Under the pieces are notes generated by a model. That model saw only the letters and a program-made list of their open reading frames with translations, searched no databases and was not told the origin of the DNA. 64,000 bases of DNA from assembly GCF_008107725.1 (NCBI RefSeq), contig NZ_VIRN01000061.1, positions 496,001 through 560,000 of the forward strand, in the 5' to 3' direction. This document shows, piece after piece, positions 26,387 to 36,075 of this stretch; the first letter of the stretch is position 1; the number at the start of each line of letters is the position of its first letter. The position numbers were made by a program, and so were the translations under genes. This DNA comes from Marinobacter sp. BW6 (GTDB lineage: Bacteria; Pseudomonadota; Gammaproteobacteria; Pseudomonadales; Oleiphilaceae).

Positions 26387-28513
26387 TCATGTTCTGAGGC
26401 GGCTTAGCTCACGCTCCAGAACCTGCACCTCATTGTCCAGGGCCTGACCACTGCCCTTAACGCGACCCGCCAGCTCCCTTAGATCGTTGGCCGCATCGCC
26501 GATGTGAGTAAGGTTGCGATTAATTTCCTCGCTCACCGAGCTTTGTTCTTCCGCTGCGGTTGCCACCTGGGTTACGTGTTCCACAATGGTTCCGATCCGG
26601 TCGACCACCGTGGCCAGGGAGTGAGCCGCCTCCTGGGTGCCGTCGACCGCCGAGGTGGCGCGATCAACGCCGCTCTGAATCACCGAGACGGCTCCGTTCA
26701 CATCCTGCTTGAGGCCGTCAATCATTGTGCTGATTTCATCGGTGGATTCCCGCGTACGGGAGGCCAGCGTACGAACCTCATCGGCAACAACGGCAAATCC
26801 GCGACCCTGTTCTCCGGCCCTGGCGGCCTCAATGGCAGCGTTGAGGGCCAACAGGTTGGTCTGCTCGGCGATGCCACGAATGACATCAAGAATCCGATTG
26901 ATATCCTCACTGCGATTGGCCACCTGCCCGATCGCCGTGCTGGCCTCGCCCATGTTATTGGCTACCGCACTCACACCGGTCACCGCCGATGACAGCGTAT
27001 CCTGGGTAAACCGGATGCCATCCTGTGCCATACGGGCGTTGTCCGCAGCCTCGCCGGCAAATCCTGCCACCTCACCAGCTGCAGCGGACATTTCGTTCAT
27101 GGCGGTCACCACGCTGTCGATGTCCTGATGCTGTCTGCCTGTCTGCTCATCGGTCTCAACCGCAATGCCGCCGACATCCCTTGCCTGTTCACGGACCTTG
27201 GCATTCACACCCTTCAGGTCATTGATCATTTCTCTCAGCCTGGCCAGGAAGGCATTGAATCCGCCAGCCAGGTCAATCAGTTCGGCATGGGTGTCGATTT
27301 CCAGTTCACGGGTCAGGTCCCCCTCGGCGCTGGCGAGGTTCTTCATGCGATCCCGGATCTCGTCCAGCGGGCGTGTCACCGAGCGCACCAGGAGCACCAG
27401 AGCCACCAGAGCAAGGACTACCACCCCGATTCCGACGAGGGTCTGGCGCGTAGCCGTAGCGGCGACTTCGTCCGACAACAGATCCGTGATTTCCGAAACG
27501 CTGGCGAGCGCAGCGTCCCGCGGCAACTCGATCAGTAGTGACCATTGTGCATCCGGCAACCGAATCTCAACGGGGTAGGCCACCGCGAGGGTTTGCCCAT
27601 CATCAAAGGTGCCCTCACCCTGATGCAACTCCGAAAAGGTGTCGCCGTGCTCTGGAACCGCCTCTTGCAAAGGACGACCCAAGTATTCTTCATAGTGGCT
27701 TGAGGCAGCGATCATCCCATTCTGGCTCACCAGGGTAACCCTGGACAGACCATTGAAGAGCTCCCGGCTGACACCGGTAATGGTTTTCTGAAGTGTCGAG
27801 AGGTTGATATCCACACCGGTCACACCCGCAAACTTATCACCGTCCATAATGGGTACGACCAGGCTGGTCATGAGCTCAGAATAGCCTTCACTGATTTCGT
27901 ACTCGTAAGGCTCCATAATGCATGGCTGTCCGGTATCTCTTGAGCAGAGATACCATTCCGCTTCACGGATTCCGTATTCGTTTCTACCGTCGAGGTACTT
28001 CACGGAAGGATCTTCCGTTCGGCTGAACACAACGTTGCCGTCCGGGTCGCGGTAATAGTAAATTTCCAGCGTTCCTTCGTCGCTGCTGTGCTCTTCAACT
28101 CCGCCAGTAAAGTAGCGGTCCTGGCCATCATAGCCATCGGGCTCAAACTGGGCGTAAATCGAACTCAGGCTTTTCTGCTCCTCCAGAACCGCGCCGACAG
28201 TCTCCTGCAGTGCTGAACGGCTGATACGCCCGGAACTGTCAGACTCGATATTGCGGACAATGACATCGCTCACGACTTCCGGGGTCCTGAAGGCGGTCGC
28301 AAACTGACCACTGACCAACTCGCCATATTTGCCGGCAGTTGCGCCGAGCTGATCCATCACAATACCTTGCACCGTATCCCGGGTCTCGGCCGTCAGCCTC
28401 TCTTCCATGTCTCCGAGGGATAGCTGTGCGGTGACCACGATGCTGATACCCATAATCAGGAGCAGGGACACAACGAGGGCATAGAGCTTGAAGCGAAGCG
28501 ATAACTGTTTCAT
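26387..28513 (-). CDS. Methyl-accepting chemotaxis protein with periplasmic dCache-like sensor
   Basis: A 708-residue chemoreceptor. Residues about 9-30 are the first membrane segment. A large periplasmic domain (about 31-340) looks like a double Cache fold, with [19 protein letters not shown] and the distal segment ending before DLLSDEV. A second membrane segment (about 352-374) leads to HAMP (to about 430) and the signalling domain with the conserved tip [20 protein letters not shown]. No CheB/CheR-tethering pentapeptide is seen at the C-terminus. dCache receptors usually sense small organic acids or amino acids; the ligand here is unknown. Divergent from the YqaA-like gene. Confidence 0.93.
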   Translation of the reverse strand: MKQLSLRFKLYALVVSLLLIMGISIVVTAQLSLGDMEERLTAETRDTVQGIVMDQLGATAGKYGELVSGQFATAFRTPEVVSDVIVRNIESDSSGRISRSALQETVGAVLEEQKSLSSIYAQFEPDGYDGQDRYFTGGVEEHSSDEGTLEIYYYRDPDGNVVFSRTEDPSVKYLDGRNEYGIREAEWYLCSRDTGQPCIMEPYEYEISEGYSELMTSLVVPIMDGDKFAGVTGVDINLSTLQKTITGVSRELFNGLSRVTLVSQNGMIAASSHYEEYLGRPLQEAVPEHGDTFSELHQGEGTFDDGQTLAVAYPVEIRLPDAQWSLLIELPRDAALASVSEITDLLSDEVAATATRQTLVGIGVVVLALVALVLLVRSVTRPLDEIRDRMKNLASAEGDLTRELEIDTHAELIDLAGGFNAFLARLREMINDLKGVNAKVREQARDVGGIAVETDEQTGRQHQDIDSVVTAMNEMSAAAGEVAGFAGEAADNARMAQDGIRFTQDTLSSAVTGVSAVANNMGEASTAIGQVANRSEDINRILDVIRGIAEQTNLLALNAAIEAARAGEQGRGFAVVADEVRTLASRTRESTDEISTMIDGLKQDVNGAVSVIQSGVDRATSAVDGTQEAAHSLATVVDRIGTIVEHVTQVATAAEEQSSVSEEINRNLTHIGDAANDLRELAGRVKGSGQALDNEVQVLERELSRLRT

Positions 28514-28573
28514 CGTAAGGGCGGACCTGCGGAGTATTGGGGGTTCATTTCATCTTAAAGCACGGAGGGGCCG

Positions 28574-29017
28574 GTGGCCTACCTGACGCTATTTCTGACC
28601 GCGTTCGCTGCCGCCACGCTGCTGCCCGCCTACTCGGAAGTGCTGCTCGGTACCCTGATAACCCAGGGTTACTCCTGGTGGTGGCTGTGGTTCTGGGCAA
28701 CGCTGGGTAACACGTTGGGCTCGGTCGTTAATGGTGTTATCGGCCGGCAGGTGGATCGCTTTAAGCATAAACGCTGGTTTCCGATCAGCGAGATGCAACT
28801 GCACAAGGCGCGGAACCGCTTTAACCGTTATGGCCAGTGGTCACTGCTGATGGGTTGGTTGCCCCTGGGGGGCGACGCGCTGACCCTGGTTGGCGGGATC
28901 ATGCGCGTACCCTGGCTCAACTTTGTCATCCTGGTGGGTATCGGCAAGGGCGCCCGCTACGCCTTTGTGCTCTGGCTTGTGGCAGAGGCGTCCGGTGCAT
29001 CGCCACCCTCACCGTAG
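28574..29017 (+). CDS. YqaA-like DedA/SNARE-associated family membrane protein
   Basis: A 147-residue membrane protein with four or five hydrophobic segments and the family feature LLPAYSEVLLG near the N-terminus and GWLPLGGDALTLVGGIMRV near residue 97. The small YqaA branch of the DedA superfamily is of unknown substrate; larger DedA proteins move polyprenyl phosphates. It starts at GTG 28574 with GGAGGGG just upstream. Its last 61 bases overlap the end of the converging AarF-type gene. Confidence 0.85.
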   Translation: MAYLTLFLTAFAAATLLPAYSEVLLGTLITQGYSWWWLWFWATLGNTLGSVVNGVIGRQVDRFKHKRWFPISEMQLHKARNRFNRYGQWSLLMGWLPLGGDALTLVGGIMRVPWLNFVILVGIGKGARYAFVLWLVAEASGASPPSP

Positions 29018-30402
29018 AGGTATTTCCTGAGCAGCGGCTCGCCGTTGAATTCGGAATTCAACACTGCGACAAAGGTGTAGACCCCGATCAGTTTTCGGTT
29101 GAGGAACACAAACTCCTTGGGAGGCACCCGGAAATAGCGACTGATGGCCGACCGGGCCGCCTGACGCGCAACGCGGGAAGGCAATTCACTCTGTTTCCAA
29201 CGATACTGGCCGTGGCTGTTCACCGCATAGTCTGGCCAGGATTCCTTGTCGCTGGAAAGAGGTTCAAGCACCGACATACAGACCTGGCCAAACTTCTCCA
29301 GCACTTCTTCGGGCCACTCGGTACTCATGAAACGCAACTTCACACCGCCATCAATCACCGCTTGGAGATCGTTCTCGTAGGAGGCCCTGATCATCTGGAT
29401 AACCGGCTTGAGAAAGTCGTCCGAGTAGGCCTGCACAGCGCCGAAATCGAGCAGGACGATGCGGTCGTAACCCGGATCGTCGCCTTCTTCGCCGGCGATC
29501 CGGATGCGGTAATTGCCGAAATTTGGATCAGTCTGTATTTCACCCCAAACGAACAGCTCCCGGAAAAACAGCTCAAGGGCGGCCTTGCCAAGGGCGCTTC
29601 GACGCTCCAGCGAAAGATCCCTGACCGGTTGGGAACTGACCGAATGGCCGTGTTCGTAGGTCGAGCAAATAACGTGTTCGGTTGAGAATTCGGGCAGGAC
29701 CCTGGGCACGATGAACCTCGGATCCGACGCCAGCATGTTGCGGAATTTTTCGGTGGTTTCTGCCTCCAGGCGGTAATCCACTTCCCGATGCATCATCTGC
29801 CGGACTTCTTCCAGCCAATCATTGAACTCCGGGCCGAAACTGACCAACCTCGCCACCCGCAACAGCTGGGCGACGGCATTCAGATCGCTATCTACCGCAT
29901 CGGCAACACCGGGGTACTGCACCTTCAGGACCAGCTCCAGGCCATCGCTACGGCGCCATGCCCGATGTACCTGGCCAAGCGAAGCAGCTCCAATCGGTTC
30001 GGGCTCAACATCCAGTTGATCCAGGCGTTCAGCGCCCAGCTCGTCTTTCAGTACACGCTCAATGGCAGGCCATTCCAGTGAAGTGGTCTGGTCTTCCAGA
30101 GTATGCAGTGCTTCGGTAACTTCCTCCGGCAGGAAATGCTCGCCGTACAGGGCCATGACCTGGCCGATCTTGACCACGCTGCCCTTCAGCTTGCCCAGTT
30201 CATCCACCAGGAACCGCGCTTGGCTCGAAAGCATGGCGCGGTGGCGTTTTTCCCGATTTTCGCGGCTGCTGAACCAGTTGGTCGCCATATGGGACGCCAT
30301 GCGGGTACCTGCGAACAGCCCGGCACGGGTCAGGCTCAGCCTGCGCTCGAAACTGCCTGTCTTGATGCGGGAAACCGAATTTCCTGAACGTCTGGAAGAC
30401 AT
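28957..30402 (-). CDS. ABC1/AarF-family atypical kinase (UbiB-like)
   Basis: A 481-residue protein of the ABC1/ADCK/UbiB family, which has an ATPase rather than a normal protein-kinase function and supports quinone or lipid homeostasis. Family motifs are KGSVVKIGQVMALYG (KxGQ, near 75), EPIGAASLGQVHRA (the Ala-rich loop), VLKVQYPGV and LLDFGAVQ (DFG). No strong C-terminal membrane segments are seen, unlike true UbiB, and ubiE/ubiJ are not adjacent, so I do not call it ubiB. Overlaps the 3' end of a converging gene. Confidence 0.85.
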   Translation of the reverse strand: MSSRRSGNSVSRIKTGSFERRLSLTRAGLFAGTRMASHMATNWFSSRENREKRHRAMLSSQARFLVDELGKLKGSVVKIGQVMALYGEHFLPEEVTEALHTLEDQTTSLEWPAIERVLKDELGAERLDQLDVEPEPIGAASLGQVHRAWRRSDGLELVLKVQYPGVADAVDSDLNAVAQLLRVARLVSFGPEFNDWLEEVRQMMHREVDYRLEAETTEKFRNMLASDPRFIVPRVLPEFSTEHVICSTYEHGHSVSSQPVRDLSLERRSALGKAALELFFRELFVWGEIQTDPNFGNYRIRIAGEEGDDPGYDRIVLLDFGAVQAYSDDFLKPVIQMIRASYENDLQAVIDGGVKLRFMSTEWPEEVLEKFGQVCMSVLEPLSSDKESWPDYAVNSHGQYRWKQSELPSRVARQAARSAISRYFRVPPKEFVFLNRKLIGVYTFVAVLNSEFNGEPLLRKYLYGEGGDAPDASATSQSTKA

Positions 30403-30654
30403 AGTGACCTGTTCGGATCAGAGAATTTCACCACGTTTGGCGGCTAATACCATTATACGGATAGTCAGGGGAGCTGACCTAACCGAGTCGACCGGCTTGC
30501 TGCGGCCACGGGGCCAATGCGCCAACACCCTGGCCGGTTTAAATCTGAACAACCGGATCATTTACGTTTCGACACAGTTTCTGGCAGGAAACCGGTCTAC
30601 TATTTCTTCATACGTAAGGTCCAATAACGACTATCACAACAACAAGATCTGAAC

Positions 30655-31746
30655 ATGTCGCAATCCGCAAGAAAAACGCCGGACCCGGAACTGTCTCAAT
30701 TCCGGGTCAAGGGCGAGATTCCTGTCCCGATTCTGATCAACTGGTTGACCGCCGTTGCCGTTCCCCTTCTGTTTTTCTTTGCCTGGCGCTCGAGCCTGCA
30801 GAACGATCCGATTACGCCGCCCTTGCTGATTGGCTTCGCCGTCCTTCTGGCGGTCAATTCTGCGACCTATCTGCTTTCCGGCAACAAAACTCTGCAACGA
30901 AGGGGATTTATTGCACTGATCACGGTGCTTTTCACCTATCTGGCCATCTACGCCGTGGAGGACGGTTCTGCCATTATCTGGCTGTTCGCCTATCCCCCCA
31001 TTATTTTCTATATCAGCGAGTCCCGGGTTGGCGTTCTCGCCTGCGGCGGCGGGTTCGCGGCCGTCATTTTTCTGTTCAGCCCGCTGGGAGACTTCCTGTT
31101 TGAGCCTCCACACAGCACCAGTTTCCGAATAACCATGGTGGCGGTGCTGGGCTTCGAAATGGTTACCTGCTACATCCTTGACCAGAGCCGTCGGCGAAGC
31201 AAGCTGGGCCTCCTGAAACTGGCTGCGGAATTCGAGTATGCCGCCAAGCATGATGCCCTGACTGGCCTTGCCAATCGACGGGAAGCCCTCGAGCAGCTCG
31301 ATATCGAGTATCAACGCTACCTTCGCAACGCCCGGACCTTTTCTGTGCTTCTAATGGATATCGATCTGTTCAAGAGCGTTAACGATAACTACGGGCATCA
31401 CGTGGGAGACGAGTTGATCATCCTGGTTGCCAGAACCCTGAGAGAGCAATGCCGCAAGGTTGACACCCTGGCCCGATGGGGCGGCGAGGAATACCTGGTG
31501 CTGCTGCCGGAAACCAACACCGAGGAGGCCATGTCGTCTGCCAACCGGGTCCGGGAAGCCTTTGCCGCCAAATCCTTCAGCACGGAGCAGGGCCAGGTTC
31601 AGGCCACAATCAGTGTGGGAGTGGCATCGATCCGAGGGTCCGAATCCATCGACCGCCTGCTGCAGCGGTCAGATGAAGCTCTGTATCGAGCCAAATCCGA
31701 GGGGCGTAACCGCGCGTGCGGTTACGAAAATGAAGCCGCCGCCTGA
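30655..31746 (+). CDS. Membrane-bound diguanylate cyclase
   Basis: A 363-residue protein with six hydrophobic segments (about 28-178) and a C-terminal GGDEF domain (about 195-355). The active-site loop is GGEEY (276-280), a functional variant, and the product-inhibition I-site RKVD (267-270) sits exactly five residues before it. DALTGLANR and MDIDLFKSVNDNYGH are intact, so it should make c-di-GMP from GTP at the inner membrane. Input sensing is through an unclassified membrane domain. It stands alone, converging with lipB, one base between stops. Confidence 0.92.
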   Translation: MSQSARKTPDPELSQFRVKGEIPVPILINWLTAVAVPLLFFFAWRSSLQNDPITPPLLIGFAVLLAVNSATYLLSGNKTLQRRGFIALITVLFTYLAIYAVEDGSAIIWLFAYPPIIFYISESRVGVLACGGGFAAVIFLFSPLGDFLFEPPHSTSFRITMVAVLGFEMVTCYILDQSRRRSKLGLLKLAAEFEYAAKHDALTGLANRREALEQLDIEYQRYLRNARTFSVLLMDIDLFKSVNDNYGHHVGDELIILVARTLREQCRKVDTLARWGGEEYLVLLPETNTEEAMSSANRVREAFAAKSFSTEQGQVQATISVGVASIRGSESIDRLLQRSDEALYRAKSEGRNRACGYENEAAA

Positions 31747-31747
31747 A

Positions 31748-32386
31748 CTACCAACCCTCGCAGAACTCGACGTCCTGATGGGCCAGGCCACTGACAAGCT
31801 GCTCCGACAGTCGCTGCTGAACCTCGGACAGGGTTACACCCGGAACAAAATCCCGCACCTGGCACATGGCCATGCCGGCGTAGCCACAGGGGTTGATGCG
31901 CTGGAAGGGCTCCATGTCCATATCCACATTCAACGCCAGCCCGTGAAAAGAGCAGCCCCGGCGAACCCGGAGGCCGAGGGAGGCAATTTTGGCATCACCC
32001 ACGTAAACGCCGGGCGCATCGGGCCTGGGCGCAGCCTCAACGCCTAAACCTGCAAGGGTTCGGACAATGGCCTGCTCAATCTCATCTACCAGGGACCGCA
32101 CACCCAGCTTTTTACGGGTCAGGTTGATCATCAGGTAAATCACCAGCTGCCCGGGGCCGTGATAGGTTACCTGCCCGCCCCGATCAACCGGGATCACCGG
32201 AATATCGCCCGGGGCGAGGATGTGCTCTGCCTTGCCTGCCTGTCCCTGGGTATAAACCCGGGGATGTTCAAGACACCAGAGCTCGTCCGCCACGCTGTCG
32301 TCTCGCTCGGCCGTGAACGACTTCATGGCTTCCCAGGTTTCCAGGTAAGACTGCTCCCCCAGGGATCGGACAATCAGGTCAGGCAT
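31748..32386 (-). CDS. lipB: Octanoyltransferase LipB
   Basis: A 212-residue enzyme that moves octanoyl from ACP to the lipoyl domains of 2-oxoacid dehydrogenases. The catalytic Cys167 (INPCGYAGM) and Lys133 ([12 protein letters not shown]) are both present, as is [14 protein letters not shown]. It is five bases after the ybeD-type gene. In many gammaproteobacteria lipA follows directly; here the next gene is a converging cyclase. Confidence 0.97.
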   Translation of the reverse strand: MPDLIVRSLGEQSYLETWEAMKSFTAERDDSVADELWCLEHPRVYTQGQAGKAEHILAPGDIPVIPVDRGGQVTYHGPGQLVIYLMINLTRKKLGVRSLVDEIEQAIVRTLAGLGVEAAPRPDAPGVYVGDAKIASLGLRVRRGCSFHGLALNVDMDMEPFQRINPCGYAGMAMCQVRDFVPGVTLSEVQQRLSEQLVSGLAHQDVEFCEGW

Positions 32387-32391
32387 CGGGC

Positions 32392-32661
32392 TCAGAGCAC
32401 CATGTGCACGCGGCCACTGGCCTTGAGATCTTCGAACAGGGCTTTCAGCTGTTCCTCTCCGGTAGCTACGATCTTGAGCTGGACCGAGGAGAACCGGCCT
32501 TTGCTGCTGTCGTTAACTGTGATGTCGGTTTCGCAGATTCCGGGCGCGTGCTGCTCCACGACCTCAACCACGAACTCGGTGAAATCCGGCGCCGCATTGC
32601 CGATCACCTTGATCACGTAGTCGCAAGGAAACTCAATTTTTGGTGCTTTCGGCTTGCTCAT
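32392..32661 (-). CDS. ybeD: YbeD/DUF493 small regulatory protein
   Basis: An 89-residue protein of the YbeD family, with an ACT-like fold (beta-alpha-beta). The block [19 protein letters not shown] near the start and the C-terminal GRVHMVL are typical. It lies between dacA and lipB, its standard place, and has been suggested to have a role in lipoate metabolism or protease sensing; no function is established. Confidence 0.93.
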   Translation of the reverse strand: MSKPKAPKIEFPCDYVIKVIGNAAPDFTEFVVEVVEQHAPGICETDITVNDSSKGRFSSVQLKIVATGEEQLKALFEDLKASGRVHMVL

Positions 32662-32691
32662 GCCGTTTTACTCCCCGGGATCAACATCACC

Positions 32692-33858
32692 CTACTGAAA
32701 TAACTGAACGAAAAAGAGCTTGATGGCGTCCCAGATGCGTTTGAAGAACCCGCCCTCGGGAACCTCAGTCAGGGCCAACACCGGCTGATCAACCAGCACT
32801 TCTCCGTTGTAGGACACCTTGACCCGTCCCAACTCGTCTCCGACCTTGATGGGTGCTTTAATGACAGAATCAAGGTCTACCGTGGACTCAAGATCGTTCC
32901 GGGAACCACGGGGAATGGTGACAAAGACGTCTTCCGTCATACCGACGGAGAGCTGGTCTGCCTGACCGCCCCAGACACGGGCTTCGATCAGTTCCTGGCC
33001 AGACCGGAACAAACGCTCACTCTCATAGTAGCGAAAACCGAAGTTCAGCATCTTCTGGATTTCCTGAGCCCGTGCTTCTGAGCTGTTGGTACCCATGACT
33101 ACGGCAATGAAGCGGGTGTCATTTCGCTTGGCAGAGGCAACCAGACAGTAACCTGCCTCCTCGGTATGACCGGTCTTCAGGCCATCGACGCTGTCGTCAC
33201 GCCAGAGCAGGCTGTTACGGTTCGGCTGGCGGATATTGTTGTAGGTAAAGTGCTTTTCTGCATACAGGGGGTAGTTTTCCGGGTAATCATTGATGATCGC
33301 CTGGGCCAGCATGGCCAGATCATACGCCGTTGAAAAGTGGTCCGGCGACGGCAGGCCGGTGGCATTTACGAAATTGGTATCTTTCATCCCCAGCAACTCG
33401 GCCTGCTGGTTCATGATATCGACAAAAGCACCTTCACTGCCGGCGACGAATTCCGCCAGAGCCACAGAGGCATCATTGCCCGACTGAATGATCACCCCTC
33501 GGAGCAGATCCTCCACCGACACCTGAGTACCTTCCCGGACGAAAGTCCGGGAGCCTTCGGTCTTCCAGGCATTAACACTGATCGGAACCATGTCCGACAT
33601 GGCGATGCGCCCCTCATCCAGCTCTCGCTCGACGATATAGGCTGTCATCATTTTGGTCAGACTGGCCGGAGGTAAACGCTCGTGGCTATTCTCCTCCATG
33701 ATGATTCGTCCGCTCCTGGGATCCATCAGAATGTAGGAGCTGCCCGCAATCTGGGGCGGCGACGGAATCAGTACAGACTGGGACATCGCCTTGCCTGTCA
33801 ACGCAAGCATCAGCACAAAGACAACGGATAGGGTTCGAAAAGCAGAGTTTAAGGCCAT
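32692..33858 (-). CDS. dacA: D-alanyl-D-alanine carboxypeptidase (PBP5/6 type)
   Basis: A 388-residue low-molecular-weight penicillin-binding protein that trims the terminal D-Ala of murein pentapeptides. After a signal peptide (cleavage near AMS), the active-site motifs are S66-LT-K69, S126-G-N and K228-T-G. The C-terminus ends in an amphipathic helix (FFKRIWDAIKLFFVQLFQ) that anchors it to the outer face of the inner membrane. ATG at 33858 gives a standard signal peptide; an in-frame ATG four codons upstream is possible. Confidence 0.96.
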   Translation of the reverse strand: MALNSAFRTLSVVFVLMLALTGKAMSQSVLIPSPPQIAGSSYILMDPRSGRIIMEENSHERLPPASLTKMMTAYIVERELDEGRIAMSDMVPISVNAWKTEGSRTFVREGTQVSVEDLLRGVIIQSGNDASVALAEFVAGSEGAFVDIMNQQAELLGMKDTNFVNATGLPSPDHFSTAYDLAMLAQAIINDYPENYPLYAEKHFTYNNIRQPNRNSLLWRDDSVDGLKTGHTEEAGYCLVASAKRNDTRFIAVVMGTNSSEARAQEIQKMLNFGFRYYESERLFRSGQELIEARVWGGQADQLSVGMTEDVFVTIPRGSRNDLESTVDLDSVIKAPIKVGDELGRVKVSYNGEVLVDQPVLALTEVPEGGFFKRIWDAIKLFFVQLFQ

Positions 33859-33915
33859 GGGTCCATTCATTCGTCGTTAAGTGTGTTTCTTATGTAGGTG
33901 TCTTATTCGCCGTGC

Positions 33916-34809
33916 TCAGTGCGTATCGGTCAGCAGAATGGACTGATCGAAACCACGGTCTTCCAGCAGGCTCTGGGTGCGCCTGGCACTGTCTTCATCA
34001 CTGAACGGGCCCACCTGGACCCGATGAAAGCGCCCTGAAGATGTATCAACCGCGCGCACCCGCATCGGATTTTCCAGCACCGCCCTTGCCCGACTGAGCA
34101 ACTTTTCGGCCGGGTCCCGGCTGCTGAAGGAACCCAGCTGCACGAACAATGACCGGTTTGTCATCGCCATGTCACCGCTTGCCTTCACACGGCTTTCAGC
34201 GTATCCGGCCGAGTCTCCGGGGGAATAAGGCTCACCGGCAATGAACATAGCGCCGTCTGATCTGACCGTAATAGCGGCGACTTCGACCCGCGCTGTGCCC
34301 CGAGACTGGTAACCCAGCTTCTTGGCAGCGGCGTAGGACAGGTCGATGATTCTGTCGCCGTGAAAGGGCCCGCGGTCGTTGACCCGGACAATCACCGAGC
34401 GGCCATTATCAAGATTCGTTACCCTGGCATAACCGGGGATCCGCAGGGATTTGTGCGCCGCGGACATGGTATACATGTCAAAGGTTTCGCCGTTGGAGGT
34501 CTTGTGGCCATGGAACTTCTCGCCGTACCAGCTCGCCGTGCCGCGGGCAACATAGCCGTCGTTGCTGTCGAGCACTTGGTACTGCTTGCCCCAGACCTTG
34601 TAGGGCGATTTATTGCCCGCCCGTCGGGGAGCCTCGTAAACCGGCACCGCATCGTCAAGCCCGGAGACATCGAAGTTGCCCGAAGGCGCCCTATCGGTCG
34701 CCAGGGTATAGCGTGACGAATGATCCGTTTCCGGAGCTGACGCACAGCCGCCGAGTATCAGCGACGCCACAACCGTCAACAGGAGAGAGAATGAGGGTTT
34801 GCAGTTCAC
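33916..34809 (-). CDS. rlpA: Septal ring lytic transglycosylase RlpA
   Basis: A 297-residue lipoprotein with lipobox ILGGC (Cys22), a double-psi beta-barrel catalytic domain (about 85-180: ARGTASWYGEKFHGHKTSNG and VRVNDRGPFHGDRIIDLS) and a C-terminal SPOR domain (about 215-297) that binds denuded glycan at the septum. The catalytic Asp of the VNDRGPF block is present. It lies between rodA and dacA. Confidence 0.96.
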   Translation of the reverse strand: MNCKPSFSLLLTVVASLILGGCASAPETDHSSRYTLATDRAPSGNFDVSGLDDAVPVYEAPRRAGNKSPYKVWGKQYQVLDSNDGYVARGTASWYGEKFHGHKTSNGETFDMYTMSAAHKSLRIPGYARVTNLDNGRSVIVRVNDRGPFHGDRIIDLSYAAAKKLGYQSRGTARVEVAAITVRSDGAMFIAGEPYSPGDSAGYAESRVKASGDMAMTNRSLFVQLGSFSSRDPAEKLLSRARAVLENPMRVRAVDTSSGRFHRVQVGPFSDEDSARRTQSLLEDRGFDQSILLTDTH

Positions 34810-34932
34810 TGTCCGGAGTTCCTCTTAACTACACTGGCGACCGCCATCAGGTATCCGGCGGCCTGGCTACCATTGTAACGGGTTCTACACCGGAATCACC
34901 ATTACCCGACCGCCATGGTTCAATTGACACGG

Positions 34933-36075
34933 TCATGCGCCAATCATTCGCCGGTGCGTATGTATCGACATCAGAACGCCGAACGCCGCCATCAGCGTGA
35001 CCCCTGAGGTTCCACCATAGCTGATCAGCGGCAATGGCACACCAACCACGGGTAAAAGTCCACTTACCATCCCGACATTCACGAAAATGTAGATAAAGAA
35101 TGTCATGGTGAGCGCGCCGGCCAGAAGACGACTGAAAGAATCCTGGGCCGTGGCAGCAATGTACAGGCATCGCAGGATAATCAGGACATACACTGCCATC
35201 AGCATCAGCATACCCACAAACCCGAACTCCTCCGCAAGTACCGCTACGATGAAGTCGGTATGGCTCTCCGGAAGAAACTCGAGGTGTGACTGGGTCCCTT
35301 GCAGCCAGCCTTTCCCATCCACGCCCCCGGAACCAATAGCCGTCTTGGACTGGATGATGTTCCAACCGGCACCCAGGGGATCACTTTGCGGGTCCAGCAG
35401 TGTCAGTACCCGCTGTTTCTGATAATCCCTCATGACGAAGAACCACATCAACGGAGCCGACACGGACACCATGGCCACGAATGCGGTGATCAGTTTCCAG
35501 CTGATTCCGGCGAAAAACACCACGAAGATGCCGGCCATACCCACCAGCAAGGAGGTCCCCAGATCTGGCTGCTGCATGATCATGACCATGGGCACCAGAA
35601 CAATGGCCAGCCCGACGGCCACATGCCGGAACCTGGGCGGCAGGAAATGCCTGGACAGATACCAGGCCGCCATCATGGGAACCACCAGTTTCATCAACTC
35701 CGAGGGTTGAAAACGGGGCAGCCCCGGTATCGCCAGCCAACGTTGAGCGCCCTTGGCACCAACGCCAACCAGCATGACCGCAATCAGTGCAACAATGCCG
35801 GCCGCATATAACCACGGGGCCCAACGACGGAACACCGAGGGATCAAGCTGGGCAAACACCAGCATGACCACAAATGCCACGCCCAGGCGTATGCCCTGGG
35901 CCTTGACCACCTCGAAGTTCCGGTCGGCACCGCTATAGAGCACAAACAAACCTCCGGAAACCAGCAGGAGTAGCAGCAGTAAGAGAATCGGATCCAGATG
36001 CAGCGCGGTCCAGATACTCCGATGCCGGCCAAGAGGGTTGCTGGCCGTTGAATCCAGTAACTCCTTGAATGCCAT
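34933..36075 (-). CDS. mrdB: Rod-shape glycosyltransferase RodA
   Basis: A 380-residue SEDS-family protein with about ten membrane segments, which polymerises lipid II during elongation with PBP2. Conserved blocks include GAKGAQRWLAIPGL near 105-120, FQPSELMKLVVPM, AIGSGGVDGKGW, FLPESHTDFI and the C-terminal GVPLPLISYGGTSG. The start overlaps the mrdA stop by one base, consistent with a coupled RodA-PBP2 pair. In pseudomonads mltB lies between rodA and rlpA; here the 123 bases between them hold no gene. Confidence 0.97.
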   Translation of the reverse strand: MAFKELLDSTASNPLGRHRSIWTALHLDPILLLLLLLLVSGGLFVLYSGADRNFEVVKAQGIRLGVAFVVMLVFAQLDPSVFRRWAPWLYAAGIVALIAVMLVGVGAKGAQRWLAIPGLPRFQPSELMKLVVPMMAAWYLSRHFLPPRFRHVAVGLAIVLVPMVMIMQQPDLGTSLLVGMAGIFVVFFAGISWKLITAFVAMVSVSAPLMWFFVMRDYQKQRVLTLLDPQSDPLGAGWNIIQSKTAIGSGGVDGKGWLQGTQSHLEFLPESHTDFIVAVLAEEFGFVGMLMLMAVYVLIILRCLYIAATAQDSFSRLLAGALTMTFFIYIFVNVGMVSGLLPVVGVPLPLISYGGTSGVTLMAAFGVLMSIHTHRRMIGA

